A stretch of DNA of 41,717 nucleotides, taken from assembly GCA_023399375.1 (NCBI GenBank), contig JAEWPX010000195.1, positions 1 to 41,717 of the forward strand. Reading direction: 5' to 3'. A model generated the notes under the pieces. That model saw only the letters and a list, made by a program, of their open reading frames with translations. It was not told the origin of the DNA and searched no databases. Within the stretch, counting starts at the first letter, position 1, and every line of letters starts with the position of its first letter. A program made the translations under genes and the position numbers. The DNA comes from Pseudomonadota bacterium. Lineage in GTDB: Bacteria > Desulfobacterota > Desulfovibrionia > Desulfovibrionales > Desulfovibrionaceae. Of this stretch, positions 28,286-36,514 are shown one piece after another.

Positions 28286-30146
28286 GGCAGCCCTCCCCCG
28301 CCGCCGCATACGCGGCAAGCGCCAGACGCAGCGCTTCCAGGGCGGCGAAAGCGGCCCGGAAACCATGCCGACGGCGCGGCGAAACGCTCGCCGGAGACAC
28401 GGGCGCTTCGTCGCGGCCCGAAACCTCGCGTCCGGTGAGCAGGAGGCCAAGGCGCTCGGCTTCGAAAAACGCGAACGCCTCGACAGCGCGGGCGGCCGTT
28501 GCTTCCGGGAGGACGCCCAGGCGGCCCAGGGCGTCGAGGCGCGACGTCGTGCCGGTTTGCACCACGCCGCAACTCAGGGCGGCGAGGCGGGCCAGGGCCG
28601 TGAGCGGTCGCGAACCTCGGGCGAGGACGTCGAGCACGTCGCATGCGCTGCCGTCGCGTTCCATGAGTCGGCCCTGGTACAGGCCAAGGGGCGCTGGACG
28701 CGAAGCGGCGGCCGCAAGCCAGGCTGCGGCGAGGCCCGGGGGAAAACCGCTCCCTTCGCCTGCATCGGGGGAGGAACCGCCAAGCACGCGCGCGTCGAAA
28801 CCTTCCAGAGAAGCCTCGTGGTCGAGGGGATCGCCGTCCAGGTCGAATCCCAGCGGGGAAAACGCCGTGCGCGGGTCGCCGAGGACCAGCCGCGTGGACG
28901 GGGCGTGCAGGCCAAGGGCCGCCAGGGCGTCGCCGAGCAGGGGCAGGAAGGCCTGCATGTAGGTCCGCGCCGCCCGGGCCACAATGGGATCGCCGCCGTC
29001 ATCCGGCACGACGGCCAGGGACAGGCCGGAGCCGGGCAGCAACTCGCGCCGGCCTGCCGCGCCCAAAAGCAGCCAGCGGCACGGCGCGGGCGACGGGCCG
29101 CAGCGTTTTTCCAAAATTTGCAGGAGCCGTGCGAGCACCTGCTCGGCAAGCAGCGTCAGCACGCCCGAAACGACGGCCGCCGTCGCGCCACGGGCCACGA
29201 GCGCCGCGGCAAGCGGCCGCATGCCCCGGCAGATTTCGCCAAGGTCCGCCACATCCGCCGCGCGCCGGGCCGCGCGCAACAAGGCCATGGGCGAACGGCC
29301 GTGGGACAAAAGCACATCACTTGCCGTGACCATGCCCGCCGGCTCGCCGTTCCTTGTCACGAGCAGGTGACGGATGCCGGAACCGGTCATCTGCAACAGG
29401 GCCTCGAAACAGGGGGTCGCGGCGTCGATGGAGGCGACCGGCGCGGACATGAGCGTCTCGACCGGGGCGTCAAGCGCCATGCCCGTGGCCACGGCGCGGC
29501 GCAGGTCGCGGTCCGTGACGATGCCGATGACCGCGCCCGCGCCCTCGCGCACGAGCACCGAGCCCACCTGCCCGGCCTCCATGACCCGGGCGGCCTGGCG
29601 CAGGTCCGTGCCCCGGGGTACGGCCGTCAGTCCTCGCGAGGCCACGTCGCCGGCCAGGCGGGTGAAAAGGTAGTCGCCGTCGGCGGGATCGGGGCAGCCG
29701 GCCGGGCCGGGCATGCGGCCGTCCCGCGCGGCCGGGGACAGGGCGTTGGCGAAATAATCCGCAACGAAGCCGTGGCGGCGGCACACGGCGGCAAACGCCT
29801 GCCCGGGTAGGCGCACGAGAAAGGTGTCCTCCAGGGCGACGCCCTCGCCGCCCGTTTCCCGCTCCCCGTCCGGCGCAAGGGCGCAGACCGCGCCGAAACA
29901 TTCGCCTTCGCCGCGCACGTCGTCGCGTTCCCGGCTGTCCACGGGCCGGCGCAGGCGCACCCCGCCGCGCTGGACGCAGCAGACGTCGCCGTCCGTTCCC
30001 ACGGGTTCGCCCTCGAGGTACAGGGCCACGCGGGAGGCGGCGGCGAGGGCGGCGCGCTCGAAAGGCGGCAGCCGGTCGAAGGGCGGCACGCCGGCGAGAA
30101 AGGCCTGCACGGCGTCCGGTTGGCGGGATGGGTCGTTTGCCTGCAT
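28272..30146 (-). CDS. cNMP-like/CBS protein with inactivated DUF294 domain
   Basis: A cytoplasmic protein of 624 residues. A cyclic-nucleotide-binding-like domain (about 15-130) precedes two CBS motifs (about 170-225 and 233-285, IGIVTDRDLRRAV and AGMVTASDVLLSHG). A DUF294 nucleotidyltransferase-like domain (about 310-480) and a substrate-binding-like C-terminal domain follow. The catalytic signature is eroded: where GSxGRxE...TDQDN is expected, the protein has GAAGRRELLPGSGLS (about 362-376), without both metal-binding aspartates. It is 10 nt downstream of a paralogous DUF294 gene whose signature is intact. A regulatory role with that partner is inferred. The upstream symporter suggests control of monocarboxylate use. 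Confidence 0.85.
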   Translation of the reverse strand: MQANDPSRQPDAVQAFLAGVPPFDRLPPFERAALAAASRVALYLEGEPVGTDGDVCCVQRGGVRLRRPVDSRERDDVRGEGECFGAVCALAPDGERETGGEGVALEDTFLVRLPGQAFAAVCRRHGFVADYFANALSPAARDGRMPGPAGCPDPADGDYLFTRLAGDVASRGLTAVPRGTDLRQAARVMEAGQVGSVLVREGAGAVIGIVTDRDLRRAVATGMALDAPVETLMSAPVASIDAATPCFEALLQMTGSGIRHLLVTRNGEPAGMVTASDVLLSHGRSPMALLRAARRAADVADLGEICRGMRPLAAALVARGATAAVVSGVLTLLAEQVLARLLQILEKRCGPSPAPCRWLLLGAAGRRELLPGSGLSLAVVPDDGGDPIVARAARTYMQAFLPLLGDALAALGLHAPSTRLVLGDPRTAFSPLGFDLDGDPLDHEASLEGFDARVLGGSSPDAGEGSGFPPGLAAAWLAAAASRPAPLGLYQGRLMERDGSACDVLDVLARGSRPLTALARLAALSCGVVQTGTTSRLDALGRLGVLPEATAARAVEAFAFFEAERLGLLLTGREVSGRDEAPVSPASVSPRRRHGFRAAFAALEALRLALAAYAAAGEGCHAPA

Positions 30147-30156
30147 GGCTCCTCCT

Positions 30157-31215
30157 TCAGGTCAGGTAGGCGAGGCCGAAATGGTGTTCGAGCATGGTGG
30201 TGAAATCGGCCACGATGCGAAAAGCGCGGCGCAACTCCTCCCTGTCCGTGGGCGGCAGGGACGCGGGGTCCAGGCGGTTGTCAGGCTGCCCGCCCGCCGC
30301 TTCGGCCCCGGCCTGGCGGCGCAGGCGCAGAGCCTGGACGCAGGCGAAGGCGCGCGCCAGGCGCGCGGCCGAGTCCTCGCCGATGCGCCCCAGGCGGGAC
30401 AGCGCCCCGAGGCGCGCCACGGTGCCGGTTTCCGGGACGCCGGCCTCCAGGGCCAATGCCTTGACGCCAAGGACCAGGGGATAGACGGCCGCGCGCTTGA
30501 GATCGACGGGAGCATGGCGGCCAGACAGGGAAAACGGCCCGGGCAGGTGGGCTTCCGGCGCGAAATGCAGGGCCTCGCGCGCCAGTCCCCGCACGAGCAG
30601 CGGCGCGTCGGCCGCGCAGCGACGGACATGGGCGGCCACGGCCCCGGCCAGGACGGCGTCGCCGTCCACGGCGCGCGCGTCGGCCAAAAGCGACACGAGG
30701 AGCACGCCCGCGGCGTCGGGCCTGTCCGCGGCCCCGTCCAGGGCGTTTCGCCATTCGCGCGAGGTCCTTCGCCATTCGGGCGCGGCGGCCATGATGCCCC
30801 GGGGGCACGGCGGCATGCCTGCCGCTTCGAGGATGTCGCGCATGCGCCCGGCAAACGCGGCATAGGCCTGCCTCCCACCGTCGTCCGTCGCATCGGGAAG
30901 AACGAGCGCGTTGTCCTGGTCCGTGGCCAGGAACTGTTCGCAGCGGCCCTGGCTGCCGAGCGCCATCAGGCACGCTCCCGGCGGCGGCGCGACCGTGCCG
31001 CTGCGGGCCAGGGCGGCGGCGCGCACGAGGAGCGTGTCATAGAGCGCGGTGGCGGCGCGCCCCGTTTCCAGAACGTCGCCGCCGCCGGCCCGGCCGACCA
31101 CGAAAGCCCGGATGTCGCGCAACAGCGCCGCCAGTTCCCAGGGCTCCCGTACCTGCGCCAATCTTTCCGTCATTTCCTGCGCATTCATCTGCGCTGCCAA
31201 GACGCTTTCTTGCAT
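30157..31215 (-). CDS. DUF294 nucleotidyltransferase-like protein, intact signature
   Basis: A 352-residue protein with a GlnD/DUF294-type nucleotidyltransferase domain and the matching C-terminal substrate-binding domain. The signature LGSQGRCEQFLATDQDNAL (about 86-104) retains Gly-Ser and both aspartates of DQDN. It lacks the cNMP and CBS modules usually found at the front of this family (about 620 residues), which are instead in the next gene. The start at 31215 is supported by GGAGGAGAGGGGG. It lies 122 nt after the symporter gene. Nucleotidylylation of a protein or small molecule is possible but not shown. Confidence 0.85.
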   Translation of the reverse strand: MQESVLAAQMNAQEMTERLAQVREPWELAALLRDIRAFVVGRAGGGDVLETGRAATALYDTLLVRAAALARSGTVAPPPGACLMALGSQGRCEQFLATDQDNALVLPDATDDGGRQAYAAFAGRMRDILEAAGMPPCPRGIMAAAPEWRRTSREWRNALDGAADRPDAAGVLLVSLLADARAVDGDAVLAGAVAAHVRRCAADAPLLVRGLAREALHFAPEAHLPGPFSLSGRHAPVDLKRAAVYPLVLGVKALALEAGVPETGTVARLGALSRLGRIGEDSAARLARAFACVQALRLRRQAGAEAAGGQPDNRLDPASLPPTDREELRRAFRIVADFTTMLEHHFGLAYLT

Positions 31216-31337
31216 CCCCCCTCTCCTCCCCCCATCCAGGGGGGCCGGGGGGGATGATCCCCCCCGGTGGGATGGGTTCGGGAGCGGCGACGCCCCTCCT
31301 GACTCTTCCTCTTCCCTCTGTAGACTTCCCCCTTTCC
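31216..31337. repeat. Symporter-DUF294 spacer with perfect G/C hairpins
   Basis: The 122-nt spacer contains a nine-bp perfect hairpin, CCGGGGGGG (31245-31253) and CCCCCCCGG (31259-31267) with loop ATGAT. Beside it is a second six-bp pair of C and G runs (within 31228-31244). The minus-strand downstream side of actP is purine-rich (GGAAG). No T run follows, so it is not a clear terminator. It may separate the expression levels of symporter and regulators. Confidence 0.6.
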
Positions 31338-32885
31338 CTACTCCGCGCCGACGCCGAGGTAGTTGCGGATCTGCTGGGCCGCGTAGAGGGATTGGGCCTT
31401 GGCGTCGGGCACGAGCACCGAGCCGAGCCAGCCGACGAAGAAGGCGGCGGGCATGGAGATGAGCGCCGGGTTCTTCCAGGGGAAAATCGGCGCGGCGTTG
31501 CCGAGCACGTCCACCCAGACCGTGGGCGAGAGCAGGATCAGGCCGACGGCGGTCACGGTGCCGGTCACGATGCTGGCCGTCGCGCCGAAGGTGCTCGTGC
31601 CCTTCCAGAGGATGGAGAGGAGCAGCGCCGGGAAGTTGGCGCTGGCGGCGATGGCGAAGGCCAGGCCGACCATGAAGGCCACGTTCTGGCCCTTGAACGC
31701 CAACCCGAGCAGGATGGCCGCCACGCCAAGGCCCACCGTGGCGCGCTTGGCCACCTTCATCTCGTCTTCCTCGGAGGATTTCCCGCCGCGCCAGACGTTG
31801 ACGTAGAGATCGTGGGAGAGCGTGGTCGCGCCGGCAAGCGTGAGCCCGGCCACCACGGCGAGGATGGTGGCGAAGGCCACGGCCGCGATGAAACCCAGAA
31901 ACACGGTGCCGCCCGTGACTTCGGCGAGAAGCAGGGCCGCCATGTTGCCGCCGGCGTCCACCCTGGCCACGATGTCGCGCCCGACGAGCACCATGGCGGC
32001 GAAGCCGATGATGAAGGTCAGCACGTAGAAGTAGCCGATGAGGCCGGTGGCGTAGAACACGGATTTGCGGGCGGTCTTGGCGTCGGGCACGGTGTAGAAG
32101 CGCATGAGGATGTGCGGCAGCCCGGCCGTGCCGAACATGAGCGCGATGCCGAGCGACACGGCGTCCAGGGGATTGGCGACGAGGCCGCCGGGATTGAGCA
32201 CCTTTTCGCCGTAGGTCGCGGCGGCGGCGTTGAAAAGCCCGACCACGTCGAAGCCGAACCTGGAAAGGGCCATCAGCACCATGACCGTGGCGCCGGCCAG
32301 GAGCAGCACGGCCTTGATGATCTGCACCCAGGTGGTGGCCAGCATGCCGCCGAAGAGCACGTAGGCGATCATGACCGCGCCCACGGCGATGATGGCCGTC
32401 TCGTAGGGCAGGCCGAACATCATCTTGATAAGCGCGCCCGAGCCCACCATCTGGGCGATGAGGTAGAAGCAGACCGTGAGCAGCGAACCGATGGAAGCGG
32501 CGATGCGGATGGGCTTTTGCGAGAGCCGGTAGGCGACCACGTCGGCGAAGGTGTACTTGCCGAGGTTGCGCAGGGGCTCGGCGACGAGGAACATGATGAT
32601 GGGCCAGCCGACGAGAAAGCCGATGGAGTAGATGAGCCCGTCGTAGCCCTTAAGCGAGACGAGGCCGGCGATGCCCAGGAACGAGGCGGCGGACATGTAG
32701 TCTCCGGCCAGGGCCAGGCCGTTCTGCCAGCCCGTGACCGAGCGGCCGGCGGCGTAGAACTGCGAGGCGCCCCGGCTTTTCTTCGCGGCGTAATAGGTGA
32801 TGCCCAGGGTGCCGAGGATGAAGAAGATGAAAAAGATCACGGACGTGGCATTGGGCTGCCCGATGGTGGTGGTGAAGTCGTTCAT
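31338..32885 (-). CDS. Sodium:solute symporter, ActP-type
   Basis: A 515-residue inner-membrane symporter of the SSS family with about 13 TMs. Segments typical of the acetate/monocarboxylate branch include YYAAKKSRGASQFYAAGRSVTGWQNG (split here by no gap), AGDYMSAASFLGIAGLV, FGTAGLPHILMRFYTVPDA and FATILAVVAGLTLAGATTLSHDLY. It cotransports Na+ (or H+) and a carboxylate, with acetate or another short acid most likely. The start at 32885 overlaps the YjcH-like stop (ATGA), the usual yjcH-actP pairing. Downstream are two DUF294 proteins. The exact substrate is inferred. Confidence 0.92.
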   Translation of the reverse strand: MNDFTTTIGQPNATSVIFFIFFILGTLGITYYAAKKSRGASQFYAAGRSVTGWQNGLALAGDYMSAASFLGIAGLVSLKGYDGLIYSIGFLVGWPIIMFLVAEPLRNLGKYTFADVVAYRLSQKPIRIAASIGSLLTVCFYLIAQMVGSGALIKMMFGLPYETAIIAVGAVMIAYVLFGGMLATTWVQIIKAVLLLAGATVMVLMALSRFGFDVVGLFNAAAATYGEKVLNPGGLVANPLDAVSLGIALMFGTAGLPHILMRFYTVPDAKTARKSVFYATGLIGYFYVLTFIIGFAAMVLVGRDIVARVDAGGNMAALLLAEVTGGTVFLGFIAAVAFATILAVVAGLTLAGATTLSHDLYVNVWRGGKSSEEDEMKVAKRATVGLGVAAILLGLAFKGQNVAFMVGLAFAIAASANFPALLLSILWKGTSTFGATASIVTGTVTAVGLILLSPTVWVDVLGNAAPIFPWKNPALISMPAAFFVGWLGSVLVPDAKAQSLYAAQQIRNYLGVGAE

Positions 32886-33193
32886 CCCCGCTCCTCCCGC
32901 ATGGCGTGTTTGAGGTTGTCGACGGCGGCGTCGTAATCGTCGTTGGCCCAGCGCACATAGACACCCGTGGCCAGCCACGAGACGACGATGACGCCGAGTC
33001 CCACGGGAATGCCGATGGTCAGGTGCTCGCCGATGCGCGTGGCGAAAAGGTCAGGCCGGAAGGCCAGGACGGCGATGAAGCCGTAGTAGACCGCGAGCAT
33101 GAAGGCGGTCAGGCTCAGGGAGACGCCCCAGCGCTTCCGCACGAGTTGCGTGAACGCTTTCGAGTGTGTCGGATCGGCCGTCGTCGTGGTCAT
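32882..33193 (-). CDS. DUF485/YjcH-like small membrane protein
   Basis: A 103-residue protein with two TMs (about 26-46 and 60-80) and charged ends, matching the DUF485/YjcH type: FTQLVRKRWGVSLSLTAFMLAVYYGFIAVLAF followed by IGIPVGLGVIVVSWLATGVYVRWAN. It lies directly upstream of the ActP-type symporter with a 4-nt overlap. In enterobacteria yjcH stands before actP and is thought to assist the transporter. GGAGC precedes the ATG. Function is inferred from the pair. Confidence 0.88.
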   Translation of the reverse strand: MTTTTADPTHSKAFTQLVRKRWGVSLSLTAFMLAVYYGFIAVLAFRPDLFATRIGEHLTIGIPVGLGVIVVSWLATGVYVRWANDDYDAAVDNLKHAMREERG

Positions 33194-33429
33194 GGGTCGC
33201 TCCTTGCTACCGGCTTGCGGCCGGGCCGTGGTTGCCCGGCCGGTTGGGCGGCTGCGGCCGGGATGCGACCCGTATAGGGCGGCCCGCAAGGGAAACGCCC
33301 GCGATTTTCGGCAAACGGCGCTCCCCTTCCCATGGATGGGGAACGGCGCGAACGGGACGACCCCTGCCGTTTACCCGGGCAGGAGCGCCGTTCGCCGCGA
33401 CGGGCGGTCGATGCGGAAGACAGGTCGGG

Positions 33430-33783
33430 CTAGAACGGCAGTTCGAGCTGGCGGGGACGGCGCTTTTCGGCGATCAGGCGCTTGAGCTTTTTGGGCGAAA
33501 CGCCCACGCGGTAGGGCCAGACGGGACAGATGTCGTGCTCGGTGCAACGGCGCACGGCGTCGCGGTCGCCGACCGTGCAGCGCAGACAGAAGCGCCGCAC
33601 CACCCGCACCACGCGCACGCCGAACCCCTCGGGGATTTCCTTCATGCGCAGGGGGTGGAACGGACAGCCCTTGTCGGCGCAGGCGGCCACGAGGCTGCGC
33701 TGCCCGCCCATGCAGGCGAGAAGGCAGTAGCGGCGCACGGCCTCCAAGGGCGAAAGGGTTTTGCAGGCGTCGCCTTTCGGCAT
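33430..33783 (-). CDS. Cysteine-rich protein with duplicated zinc-finger-like module
   Basis: A 117-residue cytoplasmic protein of unknown function. Two copies of one module are evident. Module 1 has Cys20, 24, 35, 40 then PFHPLR; module 2 has Cys66, 69, 80, 86 then PVWPYR. Both follow C-x2/3-C-x10-C-x4/5-C-P-x2-P-x-R. The arginine- and lysine-rich tail (about 97-117) and the four-Cys module suggest metal (zinc) or Fe-S binding and perhaps nucleic-acid contact. Single-copy versions of the CPxxPxR module are found in small phage and bacterial proteins, as far as I recall. GAGGA precedes the ATG at 33783. It appears monocistronic, between yjcH and the divergent kinase. Confidence 0.7.
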   Translation of the reverse strand: MPKGDACKTLSPLEAVRRYCLLACMGGQRSLVAACADKGCPFHPLRMKEIPEGFGVRVVRVVRRFCLRCTVGDRDAVRRCTEHDICPVWPYRVGVSPKKLKRLIAEKRRPRQLELPF

Positions 33784-33889
33784 GGGTCCTCGCGGGCTTC
33801 GCGGCGCAGGCCGCATCGGGTTGCCCCATCCATAGACCGCCCTGTGGCCGCTGGCAACCGCCTGGAAGGGATTTCCCCGACCGGAAAGG

Positions 33890-33917
33890 CGCATACGCCA
33901 GTCGTGCGACGCGTCAA
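33890..33917 (-). promoter_or_regulatory. Candidate promoter of the Cys-rich gene
   Basis: TTGACG (33912-33917), 16 nt, TATGCG (33890-33895) on the minus strand, about 107 nt before the ATG. The inverted repeat CACGATT-7-AATCGTG (33928-33948) lies just upstream and could be an activator or repressor site. Confidence 0.45.
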
Positions 33918-34047
33918 AACAAGACATCACGATTTCCCGGCAATCGTGTTCTCTATTGCAATGCCATTTTCCTGGCCGCGCCCATTTCCCCATCACTCGT
34001 GCATGCAAACACGGATTCGGCAAATACAGTGTCAGTAATGTAACGTC

Positions 34048-34076
34048 TTTACAGCGAAAGCATTACAGCCTACACA
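34048..34076 (+). promoter_or_regulatory. Candidate promoter of the Cache kinase operon
   Basis: TTTACA (34048-34053), exactly 17 nt, TACACA (34071-34076). The dyad GTAATG (34035-34040) / CATTAC (34061-34066) brackets the -35, so it could be an operator. Confidence 0.45.
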
Positions 34077-34208
34077 ATCGTCAAACAGCGAACGCCGCAA
34101 CAACACGCCGCCGCCGCGCATTGCGCCGCGGCAACAGCAAGCCTGCCTCCCTTGTCTCCGGTCGAAAACGGCAACGCGATCAGCAAGGACGTGCGAGGCG
34201 CGGGAAAC

Positions 34209-36059
34209 ATGACGCACCCTCCTGCTCCACCACGATGCCCGACGCCGCTTGGCCTTCGCACGGCGCTCATGGGGCTTGTCCTTTTGGCCGTGCTGCCGGC
34301 CCTGGCCCTGGCGCTCTACCACGGCCTCGAACAGGAGGCGAAAGCCCGCGCAGAAGCCGGCGTCGCCGTGAACAACCGGGCGCAGGCCCTGGCCGCCGGC
34401 GAGGAAGGACGCCTGGCCGCTGCCAGGCGTCTGGTCGAAAGCCTGGCAGCCGCCACCGTGGTGCGCGTCGTCGATCCCCAGGGCTGCACCCTGCTTTTTT
34501 CCGAGCTCCTGCGCCAATCCGGCCCGGGCATCGCCAACATCCTGGCGGTCTCCTCCGGCGGCGAACGCATCGCCGAAGCCCGCGCCGATGCCGGCGACGG
34601 CTTTCCGCCCGGCCGCACGCCCGTCCAGACGATCTCCTTCGCCGACCGGGACTGGTTCAAACAGGCCGTCGCCACGAAAACCTGCCATGCCGGCCCGTTC
34701 GTCACGAGCCAGGGCGGTCGTCCCCTGGCCGTGACCGCCTGCCCGTCCCTGGGCTGGGACGGCGAGGTCAAGGCCGTGGTCGCGGCGGTCCTGACGCTGG
34801 ACGCCCTGGCCGAAGCCGTAGCCGCCGCACCACCGCCCCCGGGCGGCGTCGTGGGCGTGCTCGCCCCTTCGGGAGTCCTTTTGGCGACATTCCCGGAAAA
34901 GCTCCCCGCCGTGGGCCGGCAGCTCGTCGCCTCGCCCCTGCACCGGGCCATGGCCGACAAGGCTTCCGGGGGCATGGAAACCGCCGGCCTCGACGGCGAA
35001 GGCAAGCTCGCAGGCTGGGCGCGCATCACGCCGCAGCACCCCGAATCTCCCGCCGTGTTCGTGGAACGCCCCCTTGCCGAGGCCTACGCCGCCTCGCGAA
35101 GGCTTCTTTGGGACCATCTCGCCTGGCTGGCCCTGGTCGGCCTCGTCGGCCTCGGCGCGGCCAGGATTTTCGGCGCGCGGCTCCTGGTGCGGCCCATTGT
35201 CGCCCTGGTCGAGGGGGCCGAAGCCATCGGCCGGGGCGCCTTCGCCACGCGCACGGCCGGCGCGCCGCGCATCCGCGAACTGCACCGCCTGGGCAAGGCC
35301 TTTGACGCCATGGCCGGGGAGCTCGAGGAACGCGACCGCGTGCTGGCCGAAAAGACCGCCGCCCTGGAAAATTCCAACAAGGACCTGGAGCAGTTCGCCT
35401 ACGTCGCCTCCCACGACCTCCAGGAACCCTTGCGCAAAATCACGAGCTTCGCCGATCTGCTCGGCAAGCGCTGCGCCGGCCAGCTCGACGAGACCGGCGA
35501 GCGCTACATGGCCTACATGGTGGACGGAGCCCGGCGCATGAGCCAGCTCATCAACCACCTGCTCACCTATTCGCGCCTGGGCACGAGCCGCGCGGCCTTC
35601 ACCGAAACGAACCTGGGACAGGCCCTGGACGTGGCCCTGGACAACCTGGAGCTGCCCCTGGCCGAGGCCGGGGCGACCGTGACGCGCGACGCCCTGCCGG
35701 CCGTGGTCGCCGACACCACGCAGCTCGCCCAGCTCTTCCAGAACCTCGTCGGCAACGCCGTCAAATACCGTGGCGACGCCCCGCCGGCCGTCCACGTTTC
35801 CGCCAGGCGCGAAGACGACGCCTGGATCGTCTCCGTGGCCGACAACGGCATGGGCATCGCGCCCCGCCACTTCGACCGGGTCTTTCGCATGTTCCAGCGC
35901 CTGACCACGGTCAGGGAGCATGCCGGAGCCGGCATCGGCCTGGCCTTTTGCAAACGTATCGTCGAACGCCACGGCGGTCGCATCTGGGTGGAGTCCGTCG
36001 AAGGCGAAGGCTCCACGTTCTTCTTCACCCTGCCGGACCGGGAGGCCGGCGCGCCATGA
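34209..36059 (+). CDS. Cache-domain sensor histidine kinase
   Basis: A membrane kinase of 616 residues. TM1 is at about 20-38. An extracytoplasmic Cache-type sensor (about 40-285, containing FADRDWFKQAVATKTCHAGPFVTSQGGRPLAVTA) precedes TM2 (about 303-322). HAMP, a short coiled coil and the phytochrome-type HisKA follow, the last with ASHDLQEPLRKI (His402). The HATPase has NLVGNAVKYRG, DNGMGI and AGAGIGLAFCKRIVERHGG. The start at 34209 is preferred over a TTG at 34152. Its stop overlaps the next gene (ATGA). With the two downstream regulators it forms a phosphorelay-like unit of the HDLQEP-kinase/Rcp1 class. The ligand is unknown. Confidence 0.92.
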   Translation: MTHPPAPPRCPTPLGLRTALMGLVLLAVLPALALALYHGLEQEAKARAEAGVAVNNRAQALAAGEEGRLAAARRLVESLAAATVVRVVDPQGCTLLFSELLRQSGPGIANILAVSSGGERIAEARADAGDGFPPGRTPVQTISFADRDWFKQAVATKTCHAGPFVTSQGGRPLAVTACPSLGWDGEVKAVVAAVLTLDALAEAVAAAPPPPGGVVGVLAPSGVLLATFPEKLPAVGRQLVASPLHRAMADKASGGMETAGLDGEGKLAGWARITPQHPESPAVFVERPLAEAYAASRRLLWDHLAWLALVGLVGLGAARIFGARLLVRPIVALVEGAEAIGRGAFATRTAGAPRIRELHRLGKAFDAMAGELEERDRVLAEKTAALENSNKDLEQFAYVASHDLQEPLRKITSFADLLGKRCAGQLDETGERYMAYMVDGARRMSQLINHLLTYSRLGTSRAAFTETNLGQALDVALDNLELPLAEAGATVTRDALPAVVADTTQLAQLFQNLVGNAVKYRGDAPPAVHVSARREDDAWIVSVADNGMGIAPRHFDRVFRMFQRLTTVREHAGAGIGLAFCKRIVERHGGRIWVESVEGEGSTFFFTLPDREAGAP

Positions 36060-36514
36060 ACGCCATGCCCGTGCGCATCCTGCTCATGGAGGACGATCCC
36101 GGCGACGTGGAGCTGATCCTCGAAGCCCTGCGAGGCTCCCGCGTCGCCTTGTCCGTGGAACGCGTGGGCGACGGCGAGGAAGGCATGCGCTACCTGCGCC
36201 GCCAGGGGGAACACGCCGCCGCGACTCGGCCGGACCTCATCCTGCTCGACCTCAACATGCCGCGCATGGACGGCCGCGAAGTGCTGCTCGAAGTCAAACG
36301 CGACGCCGGGCTGCGCTCCATCCCGGTGCTCGTGCTGACCACTTCCGACGCCGAAACGGACATCGCGGCGAGCTACGGCCTCGGCGCCAACTGCTACCTG
36401 CAAAAGCCGCTCGGCATGGACGCCTTTTTCCGAGTCGTCAAAGGCGTGGAGGATTTCTGGCTGTCCCTGGCCAAGCTGCCGCCGCGCGGCGGCGTTTGGG
36501 AGGGCCGGCCATGA
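36056..36514 (+). CDS. Stand-alone response regulator, Rcp1-like
   Basis: A single-domain receiver of 152 residues. The acidic pocket is EDD (12-14), the phospho-acceptor is Asp65 in LILLDLNMPRMDG, and the conserved Thr/Lys positions are in VLTTSDAE and LQKPLG. The LNMPRMDG form and the loop before it are typical of Rcp1-like regulators paired with HDLQEP-type kinases. ATGA overlaps on both sides join it to the kinase and to the REC-GGDEF gene, so the three are translated together. No output domain is present, so it may act as a phosphate shuttle or sink. Confidence 0.92.
   Translation: MNAMPVRILLMEDDPGDVELILEALRGSRVALSVERVGDGEEGMRYLRRQGEHAAATRPDLILLDLNMPRMDGREVLLEVKRDAGLRSIPVLVLTTSDAETDIAASYGLGANCYLQKPLGMDAFFRVVKGVEDFWLSLAKLPPRGGVWEGRP

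Larger units (their letters stand above)
33784..34208. other. Divergent intergenic region, Cys-rich gene / Cache kinase
   Basis: This 425-nt gap is AT-richer than its flanks, especially 33900-34090. It holds candidate promoters in both directions (33890-33917 minus, 34048-34076 plus). There are two dyads, CACGATT/AATCGTG at 33928-33948 and GTAATG/CATTAC at 34035-34066. No coding potential or RNA gene is evident. Confidence 0.55.

Noticed and set aside
33099..33485. Plus-strand frames in the yjcH upstream region (33194-33429)
   Set aside because: No ribosome-binding site, composition of a shadow frame, and no recognisable domain.
34152..34208. Upstream TTG start for the Cache kinase
   Set aside because: The ATG at 34209 puts the first TM near the N-terminus. 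The TTG has no better ribosome-binding site.
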